This document shows, piece after piece, positions 37,075 to 47,586 of a stretch of DNA of 64,000 bases. The stretch is from the NCBI RefSeq assembly GCF_000203915.1, contig NC_008391.1, positions 1,674,001 to 1,738,000 of the forward strand, given 5' to 3'. Both the position numbers and the translations under genes were made by a program. Every line of letters begins with the position of its first letter. Position 1 is the stretch's first letter. This DNA is from Burkholderia ambifaria AMMD. Lineage in GTDB: Bacteria; Pseudomonadota; Gammaproteobacteria; Burkholderiales; Burkholderiaceae. A model generated the notes under the pieces. That model was not told where the DNA came from and did no database searches. It was given only the letters and a program-made list of their open reading frames with translations.

Positions 37075-37222
37075 GCTCAACTCTCTGACTCTATTGCAAC
37101 GTCCTTCTCACGGAGGGCGGAGCGAACCCCGCACCCACCAATTTAGTGACGCGGCAAAGCGTGGTCAATTTGACTAGAACGAAATTGCACGGCGCTTTTC
37201 GGTCAGCGTGCCGCCCGGCCGC

Positions 37223-37435
37223 TCACGCGCCCAGCAACATCCCGTTGCGCACCGGTACCGTCCCCGTTACGCGCCCGAGCGGCGCGCCGGCCGTCACGAA
37301 GCGGATCGCGCGCCGCATGTAGAACACGCCGTCGGTGCTGCTCGATACCGTCGTGATCGCGCCGGTCAGCGGATCGACGATGTCGACCAGCGGATCGCCC
37401 GCGCGAATCGTCGCGCTGATCGCCGACCGGCGAAC
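37223..37435 (-). pseudogene. C-terminal remnant of an AstE/aspartoacylase-family gene
   Basis: A minus-strand frame ending at TGA 37223 encodes ATIRAGDPLVDIVDPLTG, then an SSSTDGVFYMRRAIRFVTAG stretch, and ends GMLLGA. This is the C-terminal domain of succinylglutamate desuccinylase/aspartoacylase-family proteins, usually over 300 residues. The upstream continuation is Gly/Arg-rich junk and no start or zinc-binding N-terminal domain exists before the MHS gene's stop at 37487. Most of the gene was therefore deleted. Intact relatives often sit beside M20/MHS pairs like this one (family knowledge). Confidence 0.65.
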
Positions 37436-37486
37436 GCGCCCCCCTCGCCCGTCGGCCGGCGCGGATCACCCCAGCGGCGCGGCACG

Positions 37487-38818
37487 TCAGTCCATCGACT
37501 CGCGCGCGGTCTCGCGCAGCATCGCGACCGCGATCAGCGACAGCACCACGCATGCGGCCACATAGCCGGCCGGCGCGAGCTTGCTGCCGGTCGTCTTCAC
37601 GAGCCAGGTCGCGACCAGCTGCGCGGTGCCGCCGAAAATCGTCACCGCGAGCGCATACGCGATCGAGATCCCCGTCGCGCGCACATGGCGCGGCAGCGAT
37701 TCGCACATCAGCGCCATTTCGGATGCCGACCCGAGCGAATAGAACAGCAGCATCAGCGCAGTCAGCGGCAGGATCACCGACAGCGTCGGATGATGGTTCA
37801 TCAGCCAGAACGCCGGGAACAGCAGCAGGACGAGCACGCCGCGGCCGACGAAGATCGGCATGCGCCGGCTGCCGAGACGGTCCGACAGCCAGCCGAACAG
37901 CGGACACGTCACCAGCATCACGCAGCCCGACGCGACGCCGACGAACATCGACAGCTTCATCGGCAGCCCGAGCGTATGGATCGCGTAGGTCGGCATGTAG
38001 AAGGTCAGGATGTAGGTCGACACCGTGCCGCCCATCACCGTCAGCATCAACAGCAGCACCGTGCGCGTGTGCCGCGAGAACAGCTCGAGCAGCACGCCGC
38101 GTTCGATGCCGTGGTGGCTGTCGCCGGGCGCATCGTCCGCGAGCCGGCGGCGCAGGTACATGCCGACTGGTGCGATCAGCACGCCCACGAAGAACGGCAG
38201 GCGCCAGCCCCAGCCCTCGAGCGCATCCTTCGTCAGCGTGTTCGACAGCAGCGCCGCGAAACCCGAACCCATCAGCGCGGCGCCGCCCTGCGTCGCGAGC
38301 TGCCAGCTCGCGCGGAACGCACGGTGCGACGTGCCGCCCTGCTCGATCAGCGTGGATGTCGCGGCGCCGAATTCGCCGCCCTGCGAGAAGCCCTGCATCA
38401 GCCGCGCGCAGACGACCAGCAGCGGCGCGGCCACGCCGGCCTGTGCGTAGGTCGGCGCGATCGCGATCAGGCCGGTGCCGAGCGCCATCAGCATGATCGT
38501 CAGGTTCAGCGCGGCCTTGCGGCCGCGGCGGTCCGCATAGACGCCGAGCACGACGCTGCCGAGCGGCCGCGTGAAGAAGCCGGCGGCAAACGTCGCGACC
38601 GACAGCAGCAGCGACGTGGTCGGGTCGCTCGACGGGAAGAACAGCTTGCCGATCAGTACTGCGAAAAAGCCGTACACGGTGAAATCGAAGAACTCCAGCC
38701 AGTTGCCGATCACGGCCGCCGCGATCGCGCCGCGCTTCGTGACGGCCGGTGCGCCGCGCGTATCGGTTCCGGCGGCGCCCGTCGACGCGGGGTGCAGCGC
38801 GAGATGGTCTTTCTGCAT
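37487..38818 (-). CDS. MHS-family (metabolite:H+ symporter) MFS transporter
   Basis: 443 aa with 12 predicted helices. The MHS signatures are WLEFFDFTVYGFFAVLIGKL near the start and GFFTRPLGSVVLGVYADRRG in the 2-3 loop, with RLMQGFSQGGEFG in helix 4. Relatives carry organic acids or betaines (KgtP, ShiA, ProP). It is second in an operon with the M20 amidohydrolase (63-bp gap), so it probably imports that enzyme's substrate, perhaps an N-acyl amino acid. Confidence 0.88.
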   Translation of the reverse strand: MQKDHLALHPASTGAAGTDTRGAPAVTKRGAIAAAVIGNWLEFFDFTVYGFFAVLIGKLFFPSSDPTTSLLLSVATFAAGFFTRPLGSVVLGVYADRRGRKAALNLTIMLMALGTGLIAIAPTYAQAGVAAPLLVVCARLMQGFSQGGEFGAATSTLIEQGGTSHRAFRASWQLATQGGAALMGSGFAALLSNTLTKDALEGWGWRLPFFVGVLIAPVGMYLRRRLADDAPGDSHHGIERGVLLELFSRHTRTVLLLMLTVMGGTVSTYILTFYMPTYAIHTLGLPMKLSMFVGVASGCVMLVTCPLFGWLSDRLGSRRMPIFVGRGVLVLLLFPAFWLMNHHPTLSVILPLTALMLLFYSLGSASEMALMCESLPRHVRATGISIAYALAVTIFGGTAQLVATWLVKTTGSKLAPAGYVAACVVLSLIAVAMLRETARESMD

Positions 38819-38881
38819 CGTTCGTCTCTCCTCTCAATGCGGCCGGAAGCGCCGGCCGGTCGTCGCCCGCCGCCGCCGGGA

Positions 38882-40072
38882 TTACTGCCCGAGGTAACGC
38901 TCCACGAGGCGCGTCCAGAACGCCGCGCCGATCGGCAGATTGCGATCGTTGAAGTCGTACTTCGGGTTGTGCACCATGCAGCCGTCTTCCCCTTCGCCAT
39001 TGCCGAGCCGCACGAACGAGCCGGGCCGCTGCTGCAGCATGAACGCGAAATCCTCGCTGCCCATCAGCAGGTCGGCCTGCTCGACGACGTGCGCGTCGCC
39101 GACCAGCTCGCGCGCGACCTGCGCGGCAAAATTCGTTTCGGCATCCGTATTGACGACGACCGGATAGCCTTCGATGTACTCGACGAGTGCGGTCGCGCCG
39201 TAGCTCGCGGCCTGCGACTCGGCGAGCTCGACGATGCGGCGCTTCAGCAGCGCGCGCACTTCCGGGCTGAACGAACGCACGCTGAGCTCGAGGCGCGCGC
39301 CGTTCGGAATCACGTTGTTCGCGGTGCCGGCGTGCATCGAGCCGACCGTGACGACCGCCGGCTGCGACGGGTCGACGTTGCGCGCGACGATCGTCTGCAG
39401 CGCCATCACGATGCTCGCCGCGACGACCACCGGGTCGACCGTCAGGTGCGGCCGCGCCGCGTGGCCGCCGACGCCCTCGATCGAGATGATCGCCTTGTCG
39501 CCGGCCGACATGAACGGGCCGCGCCGCGTGAGGAACACGCCGGGCGCCGCGCCCGGATGGTTGTGCATGCCGAACACCGCGTCGCACGGAAAACGCTCGA
39601 ACAGGCCGTCGTCGATCATCTTCTTCGCGCCGCTGTCGACGCCGTGCTCTTCGGCCGGCTGGAAATACAGGTGCACGGTGCCGGAGAAGTTGCGCGTCTT
39701 CGCGAGATGCTGCGCGGCGCCGAGCAGCATCGTCGTGTGGCCGTCGTGGCCGCACGCGTGCATCTTGCCGTGCGTGCCGCTTGCATACGGCAGGCCCGTC
39801 GCCTCGAGGATCGGCAGCGCATCCATGTCCGCGCGGATGCCGATGCGGCGCGTGCCGTCGCCGACCCGCAGCGTGCCGACCACCCCCGTCTGCCCGACCC
39901 CGCGCGTCACCTGCCAGCCCCATTGCTCGAGCTTGTCGGCAACGAGCGCGGCCGTTTCGTGCTCCTCGTACGCGAGTTCCGGGTGGTGGTGAATGTGATG
40001 GCGGATCTCGCGCAGCCCGGCGGCGGCGGGCATCAGATCCTCGATTTCGGTGAATCGGACGTCGGTGGTCAT
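38882..40072 (-). CDS. M20-family aminoacylase/hippurate hydrolase-like amidohydrolase
   Basis: 396 aa. Metal-ligand motifs of the M20D subfamily are clear: HACGHDGHTTMLLGAA, AEEHGVDSGAKKMI, and GMHNHPGAAPGVF. A dimerisation domain lies in the middle, and a late His-containing MVHNPKYDF motif ends the active site. It removes acyl groups from N-acylated amino acids. The ATG at 40072 has AGGAG 8 bases upstream. It is the first gene of an M20-MHS-(AstE remnant) operon. Confidence 0.88.
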   Translation of the reverse strand: MTTDVRFTEIEDLMPAAAGLREIRHHIHHHPELAYEEHETAALVADKLEQWGWQVTRGVGQTGVVGTLRVGDGTRRIGIRADMDALPILEATGLPYASGTHGKMHACGHDGHTTMLLGAAQHLAKTRNFSGTVHLYFQPAEEHGVDSGAKKMIDDGLFERFPCDAVFGMHNHPGAAPGVFLTRRGPFMSAGDKAIISIEGVGGHAARPHLTVDPVVVAASIVMALQTIVARNVDPSQPAVVTVGSMHAGTANNVIPNGARLELSVRSFSPEVRALLKRRIVELAESQAASYGATALVEYIEGYPVVVNTDAETNFAAQVARELVGDAHVVEQADLLMGSEDFAFMLQQRPGSFVRLGNGEGEDGCMVHNPKYDFNDRNLPIGAAFWTRLVERYLGQ

Positions 40073-40111
40073 CGAGCGGCTCCTGCTGATGGGAAAGCGA
40101 GCCACTATATC

Positions 40112-40127
40112 GAGCCGATATCGGCTC
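40112..40127. promoter_or_regulatory. 16-bp perfect palindrome upstream of the amidohydrolase gene
   Basis: GAGCCGATATCGGCTC lies 40 bp before the start codon, beside TATAGT on the minus strand. It overlaps the likely promoter, so repression is expected. No regulator gene is adjacent. Confidence 0.5.
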
Positions 40128-40191
40128 AATAAGATGCGGAATTTTTCACCGCGATAAGTTTTTTTAATCAGGGTTAATACGGGGTCATTCA

Positions 40192-40446
40192 TGCGCGCGG
40201 CAAGACACCGATGTCCGCGGCGACAGCCCGCTTGATGTGTTGCATTGCTTTGAGGAAGCGGCGGCCGCGCGAGCCGTCGAAAGAACGGGGACGTTCGTGG
40301 CGAAGGTGTATCGCGACGCGGCCATGAGAGCTATCGACCTGGTCAAGAACCCTGAGCTGACCCACCCTTGGACGTATCCAGCTCTGCCAGCAGGACGCTG
40401 GGAGAACTGGATGGGCCAGCAATTCGGCAATCCGCCTGCGCGGCTA
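40192..40446. other. Unresolved segment with open frames on both strands
   Basis: A plus-strand frame from about 40237 encodes RTGTFVAKVYRDAAMRAIDL followed by a Pro/Trp-rich stretch, with natural-looking codon use but no start with a ribosome site. It then runs into sequence antisense to the OYE gene. A 77-codon minus-strand frame (40189-40422) is also open. Neither is recognised. This is probably the broken end of an older gene at the edge of the accessory block. Confidence 0.35.
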
Positions 40447-41517
40447 TTACATCTGCGCGCCTTGCATCGACGGGTAATCGATGTAGCCTTCGGCGCCGCC
40501 AGCGTAGAAGGTATTACGGTCACCCGTGTTCAGCGGCGCGTTCGCCTTGAGGCGCTCCAGGAAGTCCGGATTAGCCAGAATGGCCTGACCATAGGCCTCG
40601 ATGTCCGCCAGACCGGCCTTGACGTCCGAGCCGATCTGCTCGCGCGGCCGGCTGGGGCGGTTGACGATCAGCACCGTCCTCCACAGCGCCCGGATATCGG
40701 CCAGGAGCGGCTCGTTTCCCACGTGCAGAAGGTGGAGATAGGCCAACCCCAGTTTGTCCAGCTCGCGCACCAGATAGCGGTACAGGTCGGGACCTTCGGT
40801 GCCCTCGTCAATGCCGTTCATGGGAACGCCCGGCGACAGGCGAATGCCGGTGCGACCCGGTCCGATTTCCTCGGCGATGGCCTTGGCGACTTCGATCGCG
40901 AATCGGGCACGGTTCTCGATCGAGCCACCGTAGGCATCCGTCCGGGTGTTCGCGCTCGGTGCGATGAACTGGTGGATCAGATAGCCATTGGCACCATGGA
41001 TCTCGACGCCATCGGCCCCGGCCTCGACGGCGCGGCGTGCGGCGATGCGGAAGTCGTTGACGGTCGCGGCGATCTCGTCAACGCTCAATGCACGCGGCTC
41101 CGGGATGTCGACCATGCCATTCAGCGTGAACATCTGGGCGCCTGGGGCAATTCGCGACGGCGCGACCGGCTGGCGATGATGGGGGGTGTTGTCAGGGTGC
41201 GAAACACGCCCGACGTGCATCAACTGAATGAACAGACGGCTACCCTTGGCGTGCACGGCAGAAGCAACGCCGCGCCAGCCCGCTACATGCGCATCGGTGT
41301 AGATGCCGGGGGTGGCCAGATAACCCTGACCATCATCCGACGGCTGCGTACCTTCGCTGATCAACAGACCGACGCTGGCGCGCTGGGCATAGTACTCGGC
41401 CGCCAGGTCGCCCGGCGTGCCGTCCGGCTTGGCGCGACTGCGCGTCATGGGCGCCATCGCGAAGCGGTTGGATAGTTCGATTGCGCCCAGTTCAACAGGC
41501 TGCCAGATATGTGTCAT
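40447..41517 (-). CDS. Old Yellow Enzyme-family ene-reductase (NemA-like), copy 1
   Basis: 356 aa FMN-dependent TIM-barrel reductase of activated alkenes, nitro compounds or maleimides. FMN and substrate motifs are AMAPMTRSRA near residue 25, the His-Asn pair in VEIHGANGYLIHQF, and DAYGGSIENR. The C-terminus ends GYIDYPSM. The ATG at 41517 is used. It is the last gene of a pirin-isochorismatase-OYE unit divergent from a LysR gene. Confidence 0.88.
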   Translation of the reverse strand: MTHIWQPVELGAIELSNRFAMAPMTRSRAKPDGTPGDLAAEYYAQRASVGLLISEGTQPSDDGQGYLATPGIYTDAHVAGWRGVASAVHAKGSRLFIQLMHVGRVSHPDNTPHHRQPVAPSRIAPGAQMFTLNGMVDIPEPRALSVDEIAATVNDFRIAARRAVEAGADGVEIHGANGYLIHQFIAPSANTRTDAYGGSIENRARFAIEVAKAIAEEIGPGRTGIRLSPGVPMNGIDEGTEGPDLYRYLVRELDKLGLAYLHLLHVGNEPLLADIRALWRTVLIVNRPSRPREQIGSDVKAGLADIEAYGQAILANPDFLERLKANAPLNTGDRNTFYAGGAEGYIDYPSMQGAQM

Positions 41518-41572
41518 TTTTCGTTCCTCTATATGTTCCGAATCGAGCACTCCGGGTGCCGAAGCGAATGCG

Positions 41573-42148
41573 TTAGCCGATATTCAATGCCTGAACCAGC
41601 TGGCCACCTTCAGGCGTGCTCCAACTGCCGGCCAGTTCGGCGATGAGCTGGTTGGTGCTCGTCAAGGTGACGCCTGCACGCTCCATGCGGCGCAACGCAA
41701 TGTCGTCGGCAATCTTGCTGGGCGAGCCACCTGCGTCGGCGACCACCTGCACCTCGTGGCCCTGTCCAACCAGGGTCAGCGCCGGATACACCGTACAGAC
41801 GTCGTTGGTGACGCCTGCCAGGATGAACTTCGTACGGCCGGTCGCCTTGACGGCAGCAGCGAACGCTTCGTCGTCCATAGCATTGACGATGCCCGCGCGC
41901 TTGATGCGAGCAGCGAATTCGTCGGGAAGGATGGCTTCGAGCTCGCTCAGCAGCGGGCCTTGAGCCGCCTCTTCCATGCTGGAAGTCAGCACCGTCGGGA
42001 TGCTGAGGATCTTGGCAGCCTTGGCGAGAATGATGGCATTCCTCTTCATTTCATCGAAGGATGTGGAAGTCACCCAGCCCATGGTACCGACTTGGTGGTC
42101 GATGAGGAGCAACGCTGCGCTCGCACCGGTGAGTCGTTGGAAAGTCAC
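41573..42148 (-). CDS. Isochorismatase-family cysteine hydrolase
   Basis: 191 aa. The triad is visible: Asp in LLLIDHQVG, Lys in RIKRAGIVNA, and Cys in AGVTNDVCTVYPAL. Single-domain members are usually amidases or N-carbamoyl hydrolases (YcaC-like) rather than true isochorismatases; substrate is unknown. It is the middle gene of the operon, 30 bp after the pirin gene. Confidence 0.85.
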   Translation of the reverse strand: MTFQRLTGASAALLLIDHQVGTMGWVTSTSFDEMKRNAIILAKAAKILSIPTVLTSSMEEAAQGPLLSELEAILPDEFAARIKRAGIVNAMDDEAFAAAVKATGRTKFILAGVTNDVCTVYPALTLVGQGHEVQVVADAGGSPSKIADDIALRRMERAGVTLTSTNQLIAELAGSWSTPEGGQLVQALNIG

Positions 42149-42178
42149 GATGTTCTCCTGGAGAAATTGACGTGCGGA

Positions 42179-43153
42179 TTAAAGGTGGTTTGCAGGCACG
42201 ATGGGGGAATCCAACGTGCCGAATTCACCGCGCTGGTAGGCGGCTATCGCGGATGCCAGCGCTGCACTCGAAGCCATGGCCATCGGGCCTTGCCAATGCA
42301 CCGGCTGGCGTAACGGCGGTCCGCTGAAGAGCACGGCTTTTGCGTTACCTCGTGTCGCCGAAAGGACGAGTTCGTGTCCCGTCTTCTGCGCAGGAAACGC
42401 CGGCACGGCGAATTGCTCGCGCTCGAAAAGCTGCCCGTTGATCGCCAGGTCGCCGTAGATCGGCATCACGAATGCAGCATGTCCCGCGGGAACAGGCACG
42501 CAGAGTTCAGCGCCATCGTGCAGGGCGATATCGAGCAAGGTCAGCTCGGTCGGGGTTTCCAATGGCGACTTGGCACTACTGAATGTTCCAAGAGGCACCC
42601 GCACCTTGGCGCCAGCCGCATGGATCACCGGCACGTCGGAAGGCGCCAGGCTCAACGCGAACGGCGCGCCGTTCTGCCGCGCCTCGGGAAGGTTCACGAA
42701 GATCTGCAGGGTATGGACCGTCTTGCCTGTCTCGACGGGGAACTCTTCGTGCACCACGCCCCGCCCGGCGGCTGTCCAGTGCAGCCCACCAGGCTGGATC
42801 ACATTGTGATTGCCGAGTGAATCACGATTGTCGATGCCGGTTTCCGAATCGAGGAACAGATAGGACACCGCAGAAAATCCGGCGTGCGGATGGGCGGGAA
42901 ACTGAGGGGCGCTGATCCACGCGTGGTCCACGCCCAGAATCGGGTCGATCGGCTCGCCGTTGCCGCCCTCCGCGCGCAACGAATAGGCGCGGAAGTGGCT
43001 GCTCAGATTCATCGGTCGCAGGCGGGAAATCACCGGAGAGACGACTACTGGTTTTGCTTGCGCCGACGCCGTCACACCGCGCTCGTCGAGCAAGTCACCT
43101 GGCCGGCCATCGGCCGGGGGTCGAATCGCATCGGGGGTAATTGATTGGCTCAT
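42179..43153 (-). CDS. Pirin-family cupin protein
   Basis: 324 aa, two cupin domains. The pirin metal motif in the first is HPHAGFSAVSYLF, with later metal residues in HWTAAGRGVVHEEF. Some bacterial pirins act as quercetinases or redox sensors; the activity here is unknown. The ATG at 43153 is used rather than an upstream start in the operator. It is first in the operon, with the LysR gene divergent. Confidence 0.85.
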   Translation of the reverse strand: MSQSITPDAIRPPADGRPGDLLDERGVTASAQAKPVVVSPVISRLRPMNLSSHFRAYSLRAEGGNGEPIDPILGVDHAWISAPQFPAHPHAGFSAVSYLFLDSETGIDNRDSLGNHNVIQPGGLHWTAAGRGVVHEEFPVETGKTVHTLQIFVNLPEARQNGAPFALSLAPSDVPVIHAAGAKVRVPLGTFSSAKSPLETPTELTLLDIALHDGAELCVPVPAGHAAFVMPIYGDLAINGQLFEREQFAVPAFPAQKTGHELVLSATRGNAKAVLFSGPPLRQPVHWQGPMAMASSAALASAIAAYQRGEFGTLDSPIVPANHL

Positions 43154-43228
43154 GGTCAGGTCCGCTGAATCGCAAGGCCCCATCATGAACCGGCTCGTTT
43201 ACGGGATAAACCGGCTCCAGTAGAATTC

Positions 43229-43250
43229 ATTGCTCCAATATTGGAGCAAT
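43229..43250. promoter_or_regulatory. 22-bp perfect palindrome overlapping the LysR ribosome site
   Basis: ATTGCTCCAAT (43229-43239) is followed at once by its complement ATTGGAGCAAT (43240-43250). The right arm contains the GGAG that serves as the ribosome site for the LysR ATG at 43254. Binding there would block expression of the regulator itself and could also control the divergent pirin operon. It could alternatively fold as an mRNA hairpin hiding the ribosome site. Confidence 0.7.
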
Positions 43251-43253
43251 GGT

Positions 43254-44135
43254 ATGACCCATCTCGATGACATGGCGCTGTTCGTGGAGGTCGTGAAGGC
43301 CAAAGGGTTTCGGGGCGCGGCCGATGCGTTGGGCATGCCCAATTCAACCTTGTCTCGCCGTATAGGTGCCTTGGAAAAGGCGATCGGTTTGCGGCTGCTG
43401 CATCGCACGACGCGCAAGGTCGAACCGACGGAAGCCGGGCTGCTGTACTACGAACGCAGCAAGCGCATCGTCGAGGAGGCGAGGCTCGTTCATGAGCAGC
43501 TCGGAGAAATGCTTGCCCAGCCCAGCGGGCTGTTGCGCGCGTCGTTCCCCGAAGGCTTCGCCAACATCTTCCTGGCTCCGTTGGTGGCCGAGTTTGCCCG
43601 GCGCTATCCCGGCATACGCTTCGAGTTTGATTTATCCCCTCGCCTGGCAGATCTGGTGAGCGACCCGGTTGATGTCGCCATTCGGATGGGCGAGCCCGCC
43701 AACTCCAACTTGATCGCTCGCCAGCTTGCGCGATTGCCGCGACATCTCTACGCCTCACCTCGCTATCTCGATATGTTGGGCGAACCTCAGCATCCCGACG
43801 AGCTTGTCCAGCATGAATGTTTGCGGCTGCGCGGATCAAAGTCCGATATCTGGACCGTGCAAAACAGAGATGAAACGGTGGACGTCGCAGTTGGAGGACG
43901 GTTTCTGCTCAACAGCGTCGGCATGATCCAACGCCTGGCAGCCCTGGACATGGGGATTGCCATATTGGCGGAGAGCATCGTTACCGATGACGTAGCCCAG
44001 GGGCGGTTACGTCGTGTGTTGCCACAGTGGGAGGCCACCCCGGTACCCGTCTATGCATTGACCGAAACCCGTCTTTTGCCGGCGAAGACCCAGCGGTTCA
44101 TCGACTTCCTGCGAGAGCATCTCTCGAGCATCTGA
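43254..44135 (+). CDS. LysR-family regulator
   Basis: 293 aa. The helix-turn-helix covers about residues 2-60 (KGFRGAADALGMPNSTLSRR) and is followed by the effector domain (SFPEGFANIFLAPLVAEF onward). The ATG at 43254 lies 100 bp from the divergent pirin gene and probably controls it. Its codon use is less GC-biased than the ceo or gab genes, hinting at separate origin. It ends 700 bp before prnA. Confidence 0.9.
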   Translation: MTHLDDMALFVEVVKAKGFRGAADALGMPNSTLSRRIGALEKAIGLRLLHRTTRKVEPTEAGLLYYERSKRIVEEARLVHEQLGEMLAQPSGLLRASFPEGFANIFLAPLVAEFARRYPGIRFEFDLSPRLADLVSDPVDVAIRMGEPANSNLIARQLARLPRHLYASPRYLDMLGEPQHPDELVQHECLRLRGSKSDIWTVQNRDETVDVAVGGRFLLNSVGMIQRLAALDMGIAILAESIVTDDVAQGRLRRVLPQWEATPVPVYALTETRLLPAKTQRFIDFLREHLSSI

Positions 44136-44697
44136 CGCATCCACATTGATCAGCATGACGGTCGGACGATGACTGAATCGCTCAGGTGCGCGCCCACGCG
44201 TCGGCAGTTCTGGGCTCTCCGAATCTTTCTACCTTTAGAACCCGGACTATTTCTGGGGTAAGGGCCAATTGGCACCTTTGTTTCGCAAATAGCGACGCCA
44301 TTATTCCCCCGTCAATCAAGTCGTTCATTTCGCATTTTTATACAATAAATTCGTTGACGCACACACCCCCAACGAAAAAGTAAATTTCTCGTTTTTAAAA
44401 AATTAAATCGTTTGTTATCGGATACTCCGCCGATATTGAGTATTTCTCTGGATTAACCGAGATTGATATGAAATTTTGCGAGACGTGCCATCGCGAACAC
44501 TGCTAAGGTGCGTCGGTGCGGCTGCGCGCATGGTCCGGCGAGCCTCGACAAGCCCTTGCGCGGTGTGCCGCCGCTGCAATGGGCGCCTTGCATTATTCGA
44601 TTGTGCTTCTCTATTTTCATTGATAGCGGAACAGCCTCAGACGAAAGTCTGGGACTGCGGCCAATGATGTCCGGATTTTGCGCGGAGGGGGCATCTC
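44136..44697 (+). promoter_or_regulatory. AT-rich upstream region of the prn operon
   Basis: About 560 bp with no supported gene. The stretch 44230-44470 is strikingly AT-rich for this replicon. Two structures stand out: the dyad TATCGG/CCGATA with an 8-bp spacer (44416-44435), and a stem with a GAAA tetraloop (44636-44653; CAGAC pairs with GTCTG). The prn promoter and its Gac/quorum-type control should lie here (from other prn strains), but no lux box or clear -35/-10 was identified. Confidence 0.45.
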
Positions 44698-47542
<2,845 letters not shown>

Positions 47543-47586
47543 CACACGCGGCCATGTGTTCCATCTCACAAGGAGAGTTTGCCCCC

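Noticed and set aside
37203..39923. 906-codon minus-strand open frame across the MHS and M20 genes
   Set aside because: It is a GC-rich out-of-frame shadow: Arg/Gly/Asp-rich, low complexity, no domain. The real proteins in another frame carry full motifs.
44136..44697. Lux/cep box upstream of prnA
   Set aside because: I looked for a CTGT-rich 18-20 bp dyad expected from quorum-sensing control in related strains and found no convincing match; the dyad at 44416 has a different sequence.
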